The notes below the pieces were generated by a model. It saw only the letters and a program-made list of their open reading frames with translations, was not told the DNA's origin and ran no database searches. This document shows, in pieces, positions 34,301-41,922 of a stretch of DNA of 64,000 nt (positions within the stretch are counted from its first letter, which is position 1; each line of letters starts with the position of its first letter). Position numbers and translations under genes: made by a program. The DNA comes from Agrococcus carbonis (GTDB taxonomy: Bacteria; Actinomycetota; Actinomycetes; Actinomycetales; Microbacteriaceae), in contig NZ_LT629734.1 of assembly GCF_900104705.1 (NCBI RefSeq), forward strand, positions 806,001 to 870,000, written 5' to 3'.

Positions 34301-34877
34301 CACGCACCGGGTAGTCCTCGGCGGGGCTGAAGACGTCGACGATGCCGCCGCGCACCGCGAACTCGCCGCGCCGCGTGACCATGTCGACGCGCGCGTACGC
34401 GAGATCGACGAGGCGACGGGAGAGCGTCGCGAGGTCGACGCCGCGGGCGCCCGCGACGAGCTCGACGGGCTCGACGTCGAGCAGGTTGTCGGCGACGGGC
34501 TGCAGCGCCGCGCGCACCGAGGCGACGACGACCGTCGGGCGCGAGTCGTCGCGATCGGCGACCGCGCGCAGGGTCGCGCCTCGCTGGCCGACGGTCTCCG
34601 CCGACGGGCTCAGCCGCTCGTGCGGGAGCGTCTCCCACGCGGGCAGGTCGAGGATGCGGGCCTCGGGCAGCCAGGCGGAGAGGTCGTCGCGCACCGACTC
34701 GGCCTCGCGCCGCGTCGCGGTGACGACGAGCAGCGGTCGCTCGTGCCGCGCGGCGAGCGCCGCGACGACCGGCGCCCGCATCGCCTCGATGCCCGTGAGC
34801 GCCCCGCCGGTCGAGGCCTCGACGACCGGTGCGAGCGCGCCGCGCTCGAGCAGCTCGAGCAGGGGCTGCAGGCTCAC
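31338..34877 (-). CDS. mfd: Transcription-repair coupling factor
   Basis: A 1179-residue translocase that removes RNA polymerase stalled at DNA lesions and recruits UvrA. The UvrB-like N-terminal part has LPAWETLPHERLSPSAETVGQR. The RNA polymerase-interacting CarD-like domain has GDYVVHETHGVGRFVEL. The helicase core shows Walker A GDVGYGKTEVAVRAAF, DEEQ in IIDEEQRFGVEHKEQ, and motif VI QLRGRVGRGRERAYAYF. The C-terminal TRCF domain begins near ELRLELPVDAVIPEDYV. GTG 34877 overlaps the lipoprotein stop by 4 nt. Confidence 0.97.
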   Translation of the reverse strand: MSLQPLLELLERGALAPVVEASTGGALTGIEAMRAPVVAALAARHERPLLVVTATRREAESVRDDLSAWLPEARILDLPAWETLPHERLSPSAETVGQRGATLRAVADRDDSRPTVVVASVRAALQPVADNLLDVEPVELVAGARGVDLATLSRRLVDLAYARVDMVTRRGEFAVRGGIVDVFSPAEDYPVRVELFGDEVEQMRWFHVADQRSDPAPVERVTLPPSRELLLTEAVRARARQLAPEFPGIQQMLEKIAEGMPVEGMESLAPALLPRLVPITHYLPGAAVVVLGPERIRDRVASLNETNQEFLEAAWSVATAGGAAPVDLAGGFLSLDELRASVDAPWWSFSVLAADDLVTAVEGQPVPSFAGRADGAVEHLAERVREGWRVVVTAAGHGMVERAAQVLGEHGVGARVVEALPAELDTGVVHVTQASIEHGFSLPDERIELVSEAEFFGRAVGVDARQSRRLAGRRRSVVDPLQLKAGDYVVHETHGVGRFVELTQRTVSTGGRNPVKTTREYLVIEYAPSKRGRPGDRLSVPTDQLDQLNRYVGGDAPQLSKMGGSDWQQSKAKARKAVREIAVELVQLYSKRMASKGRRFGPDTPWQRELEDAFPYAETPDQLTTIEEVKRDMEREVPMDRLLSGDVGYGKTEVAVRAAFKAVQDGTQVAVLVPTTLLVRQHFETFAARFAGFPVQVRALSRFQTDKEVRETVAGLADGTVDVVIGTHRILSDAVRFKELGLVIIDEEQRFGVEHKEQLKALKTNVDVLSMSATPIPRTLEMAVTGIREMSTLATPPEARHPILTFVGAYNEQQVAAAIRRELLREGQVFFVHNRVSSINRMAAQLAELVPEARIGVAHGKMAESQLERVIVDFWEKQYDVLVSTTIVETGLDIPNANTLIVDHAERYGLSQLHQLRGRVGRGRERAYAYFLYDAEKPLSETAHDRLETIAVHNELGAGMQVALKDLEIRGAGNLLGGEQSGHIAGVGFDLYLRMVGEAVAVFKGEEDEGPRELRLELPVDAVIPEDYVDSERLRLEAYQKLSAAASARDDDAIDHVLDELRDRYGEPPAQVSALVAIARLRRKAQAARLSEVITVGPNLRVGPAELADSVQLRLRRMYPEAKLNTTAKTLVVPIPTAGGGRLAGTQAEPLADADLIAWVDALLTAIFPPPKPEPEAAA

Positions 34878-35353
34878 GAGCTGAAGACGGTCTCTCCCGC
34901 GCCGTCGAGCACGTCGAGGTGGTAGCCCTGATCGGGATCCCCGACCTCGGGCATGACGCCCGCGAAGACAGGTAGCGCATCCTCGCCGGCATCGCTGCCC
35001 AGCTCGCCGCGCTCGAGCTCGACCTCTTCGCCGAACCACTGCATGACGGCGCGCTCCGCGCCGGCCGGGGCGATGACGAGCACGCCGGTCTGGTCCTCGG
35101 GCCCCGCGACGCAGTAGAGCGGCTTGGCCGAGAGGCAGCTCGCGAGGATGCGGCCGGCGTCGTCGGTGAGCACGAGATCGGTCATGCCCGACTCAGGGCT
35201 GCGATCCCACCAGAGCACCGAGCCGTCGTCGAAGGACGCGGATGCCGTGTAGCCGTTCGGGCCCTGCGGACCGGTGGGCTCCTCGGCGCTCGCGCACCCC
35301 GCGAGCACCAGGATCGCCGCGACCGCGGCCGTCATCACCGAACCAGCGCGCAC
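34874..35353 (-). CDS. Small lipoprotein upstream of mfd
   Basis: A 159-residue exported lipoprotein with lipobox LVLAGC (Cys20 if started at GTG 35353), then a Ser/Gly/Pro linker and a mainly beta domain (SASFDDGSVLWWDRSPES, YHLDVLDGAGETVFSS). Two cysteines (CLSAKPLYC) may pair. I start at GTG 35353 because AAGGAGG is 6 nt upstream. A TAGCAT -10 box at about 35383-35388 gives a ~25-nt leader. It is the first gene of the lipoprotein-mfd-mazG-membrane protein unit. Function unknown. Confidence 0.82.
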   Translation of the reverse strand: MRAGSVMTAAVAAILVLAGCASAEEPTGPQGPNGYTASASFDDGSVLWWDRSPESGMTDLVLTDDAGRILASCLSAKPLYCVAGPEDQTGVLVIAPAGAERAVMQWFGEEVELERGELGSDAGEDALPVFAGVMPEVGDPDQGYHLDVLDGAGETVFSS

Positions 35354-35404
35354 GAGCACCCTCCTTCCGATCGGCACTCCATGCTAGCGGCGGGCGACCG
35401 GGCG

Positions 35405-35983
35405 CTATGCCGGGGCGTGGACGCGCTGCTGGGCCGCGAGGAAGCCCTCGTCGATGATGCGCTCGACGGCGTCGGCGCCGAGCTGCACGAGCAGGTCGGC
35501 CTCGGCCTGCTCGGCCTTCGCGAACGGGCGCAGCACGAAGTCGGCGGCGTCCTGCCTGCCGGGCGGCCGGCCGATGCCCAGCCGCACGCGCAGCACGTCG
35601 GGGCCCCGGGCGGCGATGATGTCGCGCATGCCGTTGTGCCCGCCGTGGCCCCCGCCCTGCTTGAGCCGCACGGCGCCGAGCGGGAGGTCGAGCTCGTCGT
35701 GCAGCACGATGACGTGCTCAGGGTCGACGCCGTACCAGTCCATGAGCTTGGAGACGGGTCCGCCGGAGCGGTTCATGTACGAGAGCGGGAAGACCGTGAC
35801 GACCTTCGGGCCGCCGATGACGCGGGACTCGGCCACGAGCGCGTCGGCGCGACCGTGCCGCTTCGGCTTCGCCCCCGCGCGTCGCTCGAGCTCGGCCACG
35901 ACCATCTGGCCGATGTTGTGGCGCGTGCGCGCGTAGTCGGGCCCGGGATTCCCGAGCCCGACCACGAGCCACGTCTGCGCCAT
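35405..35983 (-). CDS. pth: Peptidyl-tRNA hydrolase
   Basis: A 192-residue cytosolic esterase that frees tRNA from dropped-off peptidyl-tRNA. Core motifs are VVGLGNPGPDYARTRHNIG (catalytic His in TRHNIG), FPLSYMNRSGGPV, VLHDELDLPLG and GGHGGHNGMRDI. It follows the L25 gene by 21 nt, a standard rplY-pth pairing. Confidence 0.97.
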   Translation of the reverse strand: MAQTWLVVGLGNPGPDYARTRHNIGQMVVAELERRAGAKPKRHGRADALVAESRVIGGPKVVTVFPLSYMNRSGGPVSKLMDWYGVDPEHVIVLHDELDLPLGAVRLKQGGGHGGHNGMRDIIAARGPDVLRVRLGIGRPPGRQDAADFVLRPFAKAEQAEADLLVQLGADAVERIIDEGFLAAQQRVHAPA

Positions 35984-36004
35984 GCCGGCGTCGTCGACCG
36001 GTGG

Positions 36005-36637
36005 TTACTCCGCGGGCTCCTCGGCCGGCTCCGCTGCCTCGGCGGTCTCGCCCTCGGCGGGCGCGGCCTCGTCGTCGAGCTGGGGCGCCGCGGGCACCAT
36101 GATGCCGACGACGAGCGTCTCCGGGTCGGTGAGCAGCGTCGCGCCCTTGGGCAGCTCGACGTCGCCGGCAAGCACGTGCGCGCCCTCCTCGAGGCCCTCG
36201 ACCGAGACGGTGATCGCGTCGGGGATGTGGAGCGCCTCGACCTCGATCGAGAGGGCGACGGTCTCGTGGTTCGAGATCGTGCCGGGGGCCGACTCGCCCT
36301 CGAAGTGCAGCGGCACGTCGACGATGACCTTCTCGCCGCGCTTGACGATGACGAGGTCGGCGTGCTCGATGGCCGGCATGCCCTGGAGCACCGGGTTGCG
36401 CTGCACGTCCTTCACGAGGGCGAGCTGCGACTTGCCGTCGATCTGCAGGTCGATGATCGCGTTCGAGCGGCGCACGAGCAGGAAGAGCGCGTGGGCGTCG
36501 ACCGCGAGGTGCTGGGGCTCGGTGCCGTGGCCGTAGAGGACCGCGGGGACCTTGCCGGCGGCGCGCAGCTTGCGCGCCGCGCCCTTGCCGAAGGACTCGC
36601 GGATCTCGGTGTCGAGCTTGTCGTACTCGGTGCTCAT
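36005..36637 (-). CDS. rplY: Ribosomal protein bL25, general stress Ctc type
   Basis: A 210-residue two-domain L25/Ctc protein that binds 5S rRNA. The N-terminal RNA-binding domain includes GKVPAVLYGHGTEPQHLAVD and the C-terminal TL5-type domain is beta-rich (LHIPDAITVSVEGLEEG). It ends with an acidic Ala/Glu/Pro tail (EGETAEAAEPAEEPAE), common in actinobacteria. An AGAGGAGC site precedes the ATG. The following 203 bp upstream, to 36840, hold its promoter region and the gntP terminator; nothing else is seen there. Confidence 0.95.
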   Translation of the reverse strand: MSTEYDKLDTEIRESFGKGAARKLRAAGKVPAVLYGHGTEPQHLAVDAHALFLLVRRSNAIIDLQIDGKSQLALVKDVQRNPVLQGMPAIEHADLVIVKRGEKVIVDVPLHFEGESAPGTISNHETVALSIEVEALHIPDAITVSVEGLEEGAHVLAGDVELPKGATLLTDPETLVVGIMVPAAPQLDDEAAPAEGETAEAAEPAEEPAE

Positions 36638-36791
36638 GGAAGTGCTCCTCTGTGGGCCGCAGCCCGTCGTGGTGTCGACTCGAACGCGTCACGCGTGAGG
36701 ACCTGCTGTAGACCGTGTCTGCTGCCGCCACCGCGTCGATCACGGATGCCTGCGCATCCCTCGCCGAAGTTCAGCCTCCGAGCATACAGCA

Positions 36792-36822
36792 CAGGCGGGC
36801 GACCCCATGGGTCGCCCGCCTG
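36792..36822 (-). terminator. Terminator of the gluconate operon
   Basis: A 14-bp stem, 36792-36805 with 36809-36822, closing on CAT, 18 nt after the gntP stop. The core reads CAGGCGGGCGACCC and its complement. Confidence 0.85.
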
Positions 36823-36840
36823 CTGCGGTGCCGGCGGTCG

Positions 36841-38250
36841 TCAGCCGAACAGGCCGCCGACGAGGAAGATCGCGTACGACAGGATGAAGCCGACGATGGC
36901 CATGAGGCCCTGCGCGACGGTCCAGGTCTTCAGCGTCGTCTTGACGTCGAGGCCGAAGAACTTGCTGACGAGCCAGAAGCCCGAGTCGTTCACGTGGCTG
37001 AAGCCGACCGAGCCCGCGGCCGTCGCCAGCACGATCGCGGCGACCTCGACGGGGTTGAAGCCGCCGTCGACGACGACGCCCGCCATGAGCGAGGCCGCGG
37101 TCGTGAGCGCCACCGTCGCCGAGCCCTGCGCGATGCGCACGATCTGCGAGATGAGGAAGGCCGCGACGATGACCGGCATGCCGATCGAGTTGAGCGAGTC
37201 GGCGATCGCGTCGCCGATGCCCGTGACGCGCAGGACGCCGCCGAACATGCCGCCGGCACCGGTGACGAGCACGACCGAGCAGATCGGGCCGAGCGCGCTG
37301 TCGGCGACCTTCTCGACGAGCGAGCCGGCCTTGCCCATGCCCCAGCCGAGCAGCCACATCGAGATGATCACGGTGATGAGGAGCGCCACGGGCGTCTCGC
37401 CGAGCACCCGCAGGAACGCGACGACGGGCTCGGCCTTGAACGCATCCGGGTCGTCGGTCGTCGAGGCGTACATGTTCAGGCCGGTGTTCAGCAGGATGAG
37501 CATGAGCGGGAGCACGAGCAGGAAGACGATCTTGCCGAACGCGGGGTTCGACTCCATCTCGCGGTGCTCGTCGGTCGTGCCGTCGAGGATCGAGGGCACG
37601 GCGATGTCGTACCTGCGGCCGACCCAGCCGCCGAAGAGCACGCCGACGATGTACCAGACGGGGATCGCGACGACGAGGCCGAGCAGCAGCACGAGGCCGA
37701 CGTCCGCGCCGAGGATGGCGGAGGCCGAGACGGGGCCGGGGTGCGGCGGCACGAAGATGTGCATCGAGCTGAAGGCGAGCGCCGCGGGGAACGCGACGGT
37801 CAGCAGCGACCCGCCGAGACGACGCGCGACCGCGTAGATGATCGGCATCATCACGACGAGGCCGGCGTCGAAGAAGATCGGGAAGCCCATGAGGAGGCTC
37901 GCGACACCGACGGCCATGGCCGCCCGCTGCTCGCCGAACGCGGCGATGAGCCGGTCGGTCAGCACCCTCGCGCCGCCCGAGACCTCGATCATGCGGCCGA
38001 GCATCGCGCCGAGCGCCACGAGCAGCATCACGTTGCCGAGCGTCGGGTTGAAGCCGAAGGCGATCGCGGCGAGCAGCTGGTCGAACGGGATGCCCGCTGC
38101 GACGGCGGTCAGCAGGCTCGTGATCATCAGCGCCAGGAAGGCGTGGATCTTGAACGCCATGATGAGGACCAGCAGGAACGCGATCGACCCGGCTGCGAGC
38201 AGCAGCAGGCCTCCCGTGCCCAGGTCCCAGTTGAGGACGAGATCTTCCAT
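36841..38250 (-). CDS. gntP: GntP-family gluconate:H+ symporter
   Basis: A 469-residue permease of the GntP family with about 12-14 membrane helices. Family segments are TLGNVMLLVALGAMLGRMIEVSGGA, GFPIFFDAGLVVMMPI, FVPPHPGPVSASAILGADVG and GSVGFSHVNDSGFW. It imports D-gluconate, or related idonate/ketogluconates, with protons. AAGGAGC precedes the ATG. It is the last gene of a five-gene operon whose other products catabolise sugar acids. Confidence 0.95.
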   Translation of the reverse strand: MEDLVLNWDLGTGGLLLLAAGSIAFLLVLIMAFKIHAFLALMITSLLTAVAAGIPFDQLLAAIAFGFNPTLGNVMLLVALGAMLGRMIEVSGGARVLTDRLIAAFGEQRAAMAVGVASLLMGFPIFFDAGLVVMMPIIYAVARRLGGSLLTVAFPAALAFSSMHIFVPPHPGPVSASAILGADVGLVLLLGLVVAIPVWYIVGVLFGGWVGRRYDIAVPSILDGTTDEHREMESNPAFGKIVFLLVLPLMLILLNTGLNMYASTTDDPDAFKAEPVVAFLRVLGETPVALLITVIISMWLLGWGMGKAGSLVEKVADSALGPICSVVLVTGAGGMFGGVLRVTGIGDAIADSLNSIGMPVIVAAFLISQIVRIAQGSATVALTTAASLMAGVVVDGGFNPVEVAAIVLATAAGSVGFSHVNDSGFWLVSKFFGLDVKTTLKTWTVAQGLMAIVGFILSYAIFLVGGLFG

Positions 38251-38348
38251 CGGACGTGCTCCTTGTGTGCGTATGTGCGGTGCGGAGGGGCTGCGGCGCG
38301 GGTGTGCGGCGCAGGGATCGGGCGGCCCGAGGACGGGCGGCCGCGGGA

Positions 38349-38933
38349 TCAGGCGGGCAGGACCTCGATCGAGCCCGTGAGGGTCGAGCCCGGGCCGGGC
38401 TCGACCGGGCGGCCCGCAGCCCGGGCCATGAGGATGCGACTCACCTCGTCGACGATGGCGGCCGGGGTCTGGTCGATCGAGATGGCGATGCCGTGCTCCC
38501 ACTCGGCGAGCGGCTCGAGCGTCTCGATCTGGCTGTCGAGCAGCGTCGTGGGCATGAACTCGTGGTCGCGGTGCGCGAGCCGATCGGCGAGCAGCCCCTT
38601 CTCGCCCACGAGGTGCACGAAGACGACCGACGGGTCGCTCGCGCGCAGCAGCTCGCGGTACCAGCGCTTGAGCGCCGAGCACGCGACGATCGTCACGCGC
38701 CCGCTCGCCCGGCCCTCGGCGATCGTCTCGCCGATGGTCTTGAGCCACGGCACGCGATCCTCGTCGGTGAGCGGATGGCCGGCGGCCATCTTGTCCTTGT
38801 TGGCCTTCGGGTGCAGGTCGTCGCCGTCGATGAAGCGGATGTTGAGGCGCTCCGCGAGCGCGGCGCCGATGGTCGACTTGCCCGAGCCCTGCACCCCCAT
38901 GATGATCATCGACGGGTACCGCGTCTCGTTCAT
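38349..38933 (-). CDS. gntK: Gluconokinase
   Basis: A 194-residue P-loop kinase that converts gluconate to 6-phosphogluconate, the substrate of gnd at 42986. Walker A is MGVQGSGKST, followed by FIDGDDLHPKANKDKMAAGHPLTDEDR (the gluconate-site signature) and ACSALKRWYRELLR. The C-terminus carries an extra ~20 residues (GRPVEPGPGSTLTGSIEVLPA) beyond the usual core. ATG overlaps the idnD stop by 4 nt. Confidence 0.95.
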   Translation of the reverse strand: MNETRYPSMIIMGVQGSGKSTIGAALAERLNIRFIDGDDLHPKANKDKMAAGHPLTDEDRVPWLKTIGETIAEGRASGRVTIVACSALKRWYRELLRASDPSVVFVHLVGEKGLLADRLAHRDHEFMPTTLLDSQIETLEPLAEWEHGIAISIDQTPAAIVDEVSRILMARAAGRPVEPGPGSTLTGSIEVLPA

Positions 38934-39997
38934 GCGTCTGCTCCTCGGTCGTCGTCGGCCGCTGAGAACGACAGCAGCACCTTCGAGGATACGGACGCGT
39001 CGCGCGCGACCTCGAGGGCGCGCAGCCCCTCCTCGATCCGCAGCTCGTGGCTGATCACGGCGCCCGCGTCGAGCGAGCCGTCGGCGAGCGCCGCGAGCAC
39101 GTCGTCGAGCTCGTCGGTGAAGCGGAACGAGCCGACGAGGGTGAGCTCGCGCGTGATGGCCGTGGCCATCGGCACCGCGATGTCGCCCGCGCGCTGCAGC
39201 CCGAGCATCACGACGGTGCCGCCGCGGCGCGCGCCGCTGATGGCGGCCGCGAGCCCGGGCACGGTGCCCGACGACTCGATGACGACGTCGGCGTGCACGG
39301 CGGCGATGCCCGCCGCATCCGTCGCGTCCATCGCGGTCGCGCCGAGGCGCGTCGCGAGGGCGCGGGGGTGCTCGTGCAGGTCGGTCGCGATGACCTCGCT
39401 CGCGCCGTGGTGCCGCGCGACCGCGATCGCGAGCGCGCCGATGGGGCCGGTGCCGATGACGAGCACGCGGCGGCCGGCGACGTCGCCCGCCTGGCCGACG
39501 CCGTGCCACGCGACGGCGGCGGGCTCGGCGAGCGCCGCGAGCCGCAGGTCGAGCCCGTCGGGGATCGGGCGCAGCATGCGGGCGGGCAGCGCGACCCGGC
39601 GCGCGAACGCGCCCGCGGTGTGCGGCATGCGGGCGGCGGAGCCGAGGTAGGTGCCGGCGGGGCTGAGGTTGGGGCGGTCGGCCGGGTAGGGCGCGGAGCC
39701 GTCGTCGATCTCGGTCGCGGGGTGCACGGCGACGCGCGTGCCCGCGGCGGGGCCGGTGCCGTCGGCCGCTGCGGCGCGCACGGTGCCCACGATCTCGTGG
39801 CCGAGCACCATGGGCTCCCGCAGGATCGACTGACCGGCCGCGCCGTGCAGCCAGTAGTGCAGGTCGGAGCCGCAGATGCCGCCGTAGGCGATCTCGACGA
39901 CCGCCTCGTCGGCGGCCGGCTGCGGCTCGGGCAGCGCTTCGACCCGCACGTCCTCCTTGGCGTGGGCGACGAGTGCGAGGTTGTCGGTCACGATCAT
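38930..39997 (-). CDS. idnD: L-idonate 5-dehydrogenase-like MDR enzyme
   Basis: A 355-residue zinc alcohol dehydrogenase-type enzyme, expected to oxidise L-idonate to 5-keto-D-gluconate. The catalytic zinc site is present (GGICGSDLHYWLHGAAG, LGHE) and the NAD site is VLVIGTGPIGALAIAVA. IdnD traits are LHYWLHGAAGQS and TYLGSAARMPHTAGAF. The four structural-zinc cysteines are missing: the region that should hold them reads TEIDDGSAPYPADRPNLSP. Four-nt overlap with gntK; 16 nt after idnO. Confidence 0.88.
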   Translation of the reverse strand: MIVTDNLALVAHAKEDVRVEALPEPQPAADEAVVEIAYGGICGSDLHYWLHGAAGQSILREPMVLGHEIVGTVRAAAADGTGPAAGTRVAVHPATEIDDGSAPYPADRPNLSPAGTYLGSAARMPHTAGAFARRVALPARMLRPIPDGLDLRLAALAEPAAVAWHGVGQAGDVAGRRVLVIGTGPIGALAIAVARHHGASEVIATDLHEHPRALATRLGATAMDATDAAGIAAVHADVVIESSGTVPGLAAAISGARRGGTVVMLGLQRAGDIAVPMATAITRELTLVGSFRFTDELDDVLAALADGSLDAGAVISHELRIEEGLRALEVARDASVSSKVLLSFSAADDDRGADA

Positions 39998-40013
39998 GCT
40001 CCCGGGTCGGCGG

Positions 40014-40805
40014 TCAGACGACCGCGGTCATGCCGCCGTCGACGAAGACGGTCTGGCCGTTGACGAAGGCGCTCGCGTCGCTCGAGAGGAACACGAGCGC
40101 GCCGACGAGGTCCTCGACCCTTCCCCAGCGGCCGGCCGGGGTGCGCTGGGCGACCCACGCCGAGAAGTCGGGGTCGTCCACGAGCGGCTGCGTGAGCTCG
40201 GTCGCGAAGTAGCCGGGCGCGAGCGCGTTGACGCTGATGCCGTGCGGCGCGAGGTCGGCGCACAGGCCCTTCGTGAGCATGACGATCGCGCCCTTGGTGG
40301 CGCTGTACGGGGCGATCGACGGGCGCGCGAGCTGCGACTGCACCGAGCCGATCGAGACGATCCGGCCGGAGCCGCGCGCGATCATGCCGCGGGCGACGCG
40401 GCGGGAGAGCAGGAACGCGCTCGTGAGGTTGGTGGCGACGAGGTCGTGCCAGTCCTCGTCGCTGAACTCCGCGATCGGAGCGCGACGCTGGATGCCGGCG
40501 TTGTTCACGAGGATGTCGGGGGTGCCGAGGTGCGCCTCGACGTCGGCGATCCCGGCGTCGACGGCCGACGCATCCGTCACGTCGAACAGCGCGACGTGCG
40601 CCTCGCCGCCGGTCGACTCGGTGATCTCGGCGGCGGCGCGCTCGGCCTTCGCGCGGTCGCGACCGTGCACGACGACGGTCGCGCCGGCCTCCGCGAGGCC
40701 CTGCGCGAGCGCGCGGCCGATGCCCTGGCTCGAGCCGGTGACGAGCGCGGTGCGGCCCGTGAGGTCGAACAGCGCCGATCCGGCGGGGGCGGAGCGCGTG
40801 TCCAT
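40014..40805 (-). CDS. idnO: SDR gluconate 5-dehydrogenase (5-ketogluconate reductase)
   Basis: A 263-residue short-chain dehydrogenase, expected to reduce 5-keto-D-gluconate to D-gluconate. It shows the cofactor motif VTGSSQGIGRALAQ, NNAG in ILVNNAGIQRR, and catalytic Ser (SIGSVQ) plus YSATKGA (Tyr-x-x-x-Lys). YFATELTQPLVDDPDF and the terminal FVDGGMTAV match the Ga5DH group. Its ATG overlaps the stop of the upstream dehydrogenase (TGATG). Confidence 0.92.
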   Translation of the reverse strand: MDTRSAPAGSALFDLTGRTALVTGSSQGIGRALAQGLAEAGATVVVHGRDRAKAERAAAEITESTGGEAHVALFDVTDASAVDAGIADVEAHLGTPDILVNNAGIQRRAPIAEFSDEDWHDLVATNLTSAFLLSRRVARGMIARGSGRIVSIGSVQSQLARPSIAPYSATKGAIVMLTKGLCADLAPHGISVNALAPGYFATELTQPLVDDPDFSAWVAQRTPAGRWGRVEDLVGALVFLSSDASAFVNGQTVFVDGGMTAVV

Positions 40806-41860
40806 CAGTAGAACTCCTTGGTGCTCATGACGTTCTGGAGCGGCTCGCCGTCGATCAGGCGGGTCGCGTTGGCGGCGAAGAGCTCGGCGATGCGGCGAGG
40901 CTCCTGCGCGGAGAGCGCGGCGGTGTGCGGGCTCAGCAGCACGCCGGGGTGTGCCCACAGCGGGCTCTCCTGCGGCAGCGGCTCGATCGCGGTGACGTCG
41001 AGCGCCGCGAAGCCGATGCGCCCGGCGTCGAGCGCGTCGAGCAGCGCGGCCTCGTCGACGACGGTGCCGCGACCGACGTTGACGAGGATGGTGTCGTCGC
41101 GCACGGCGCCGAGCAGCTCGGCGCCGATCAGCCCGGCGGTGTGCTCGGTGCCGGGCAGGGTGTTGACGATCGCGTCCGCCTGCGCGGCCGCGGCCACGAG
41201 CTCGTCCATCGGCACGAGCCGGTCGACGTGCGGCACGGGCTCGCCGCGGCGGCTCGTGCCCCACACCGTCGCGCCGAGGGCCGCGAAGCGCTCGGCGACG
41301 ACCTTGCCGATGCCGCCGGTGCCGACGACGAGCACCGTCATCTCGCTCACGTGCCGCATCATGCGGCGGCCGTCGCCCCACACGCGCGCGGCCTGGTCGG
41401 CCTCGAGGCGGCGCAGGCCCTTCGCGCCCGCGAGCACGCCGAAGACGGCCCACTCGGCGAGGGTCGAGGCGTGCATCCCGGCGCTCGTCGTCACCGTCAC
41501 GCGCTCGAGCTCGTCGGCGGTGAGGCCAGCCGCCTTCACCTGGCCGCCGCCGCCGGCGGCGGTCGTGTGCACCCACGCGAGGCGCTCGTTCGCGCGCACG
41601 GCGCGGGTGAGCGCGGGCGGGGAGACGTCCGGGATGCCGAAGAGCGCATCCGCCTCGTCGAGCATCGCCTCGAACGCGCGCTGCTGCTCGGGGGTGCGCT
41701 GCCAGTCGGGGTCGCCCTCCCAGTCGCCGTGCCAGCGCCAGGGGCGGGTGAGCGAGGGGTCGCGGAGCAGCTGGATGCGAGGCTCCAGCTGCTGGATGCG
41801 GGCGGCGGATGCGTCGTCGATCGAGACGGCGGCAGCGACCTGCAGCGAGCGGTACGGCAT
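40805..41860 (-). CDS. D-2-hydroxyacid dehydrogenase heading the gluconate operon
   Basis: A 351-residue NAD(P)-dependent D-isomer-specific 2-hydroxyacid dehydrogenase. The nucleotide motif is VLVVGTGGIGKVVAERFAALG. Catalytic Arg lies in ILVNVGRGTVVDE, Glu in VTAIEPLP, and His in LLSPHTAALS. Given its operon, reduction of 2-ketogluconate or a related keto acid (GhrB-like) is likely, but that is inferred from context. AAGGAGG precedes the ATG; a TAGTCT box (41879-41884) lies ~20 nt upstream with a GATATC palindrome beside it. First gene of the operon. Confidence 0.87.
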   Translation of the reverse strand: MPYRSLQVAAAVSIDDASAARIQQLEPRIQLLRDPSLTRPWRWHGDWEGDPDWQRTPEQQRAFEAMLDEADALFGIPDVSPPALTRAVRANERLAWVHTTAAGGGGQVKAAGLTADELERVTVTTSAGMHASTLAEWAVFGVLAGAKGLRRLEADQAARVWGDGRRMMRHVSEMTVLVVGTGGIGKVVAERFAALGATVWGTSRRGEPVPHVDRLVPMDELVAAAAQADAIVNTLPGTEHTAGLIGAELLGAVRDDTILVNVGRGTVVDEAALLDALDAGRIGFAALDVTAIEPLPQESPLWAHPGVLLSPHTAALSAQEPRRIAELFAANATRLIDGEPLQNVMSTKEFY

Positions 41861-41922
41861 TGGGCCTCCTTCGATATCAGACTACGCCTTCGAGCAGGCG
41901 CTCCCGGCCCGGCGCCGGCGCC

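Noticed and set aside
31710..34925. A long plus-strand open frame (about 1070 codons) opposite mfd
   Set aside because: Antisense shadow of mfd with biased composition; mfd has all helicase motifs in the other strand.
41871..41880. GATATC palindrome upstream of the gluconate operon as a GntR/LacI operator
   Set aside because: Only 6 bp of symmetry, a single copy, and no regulator gene in the locus; too weak to annotate.
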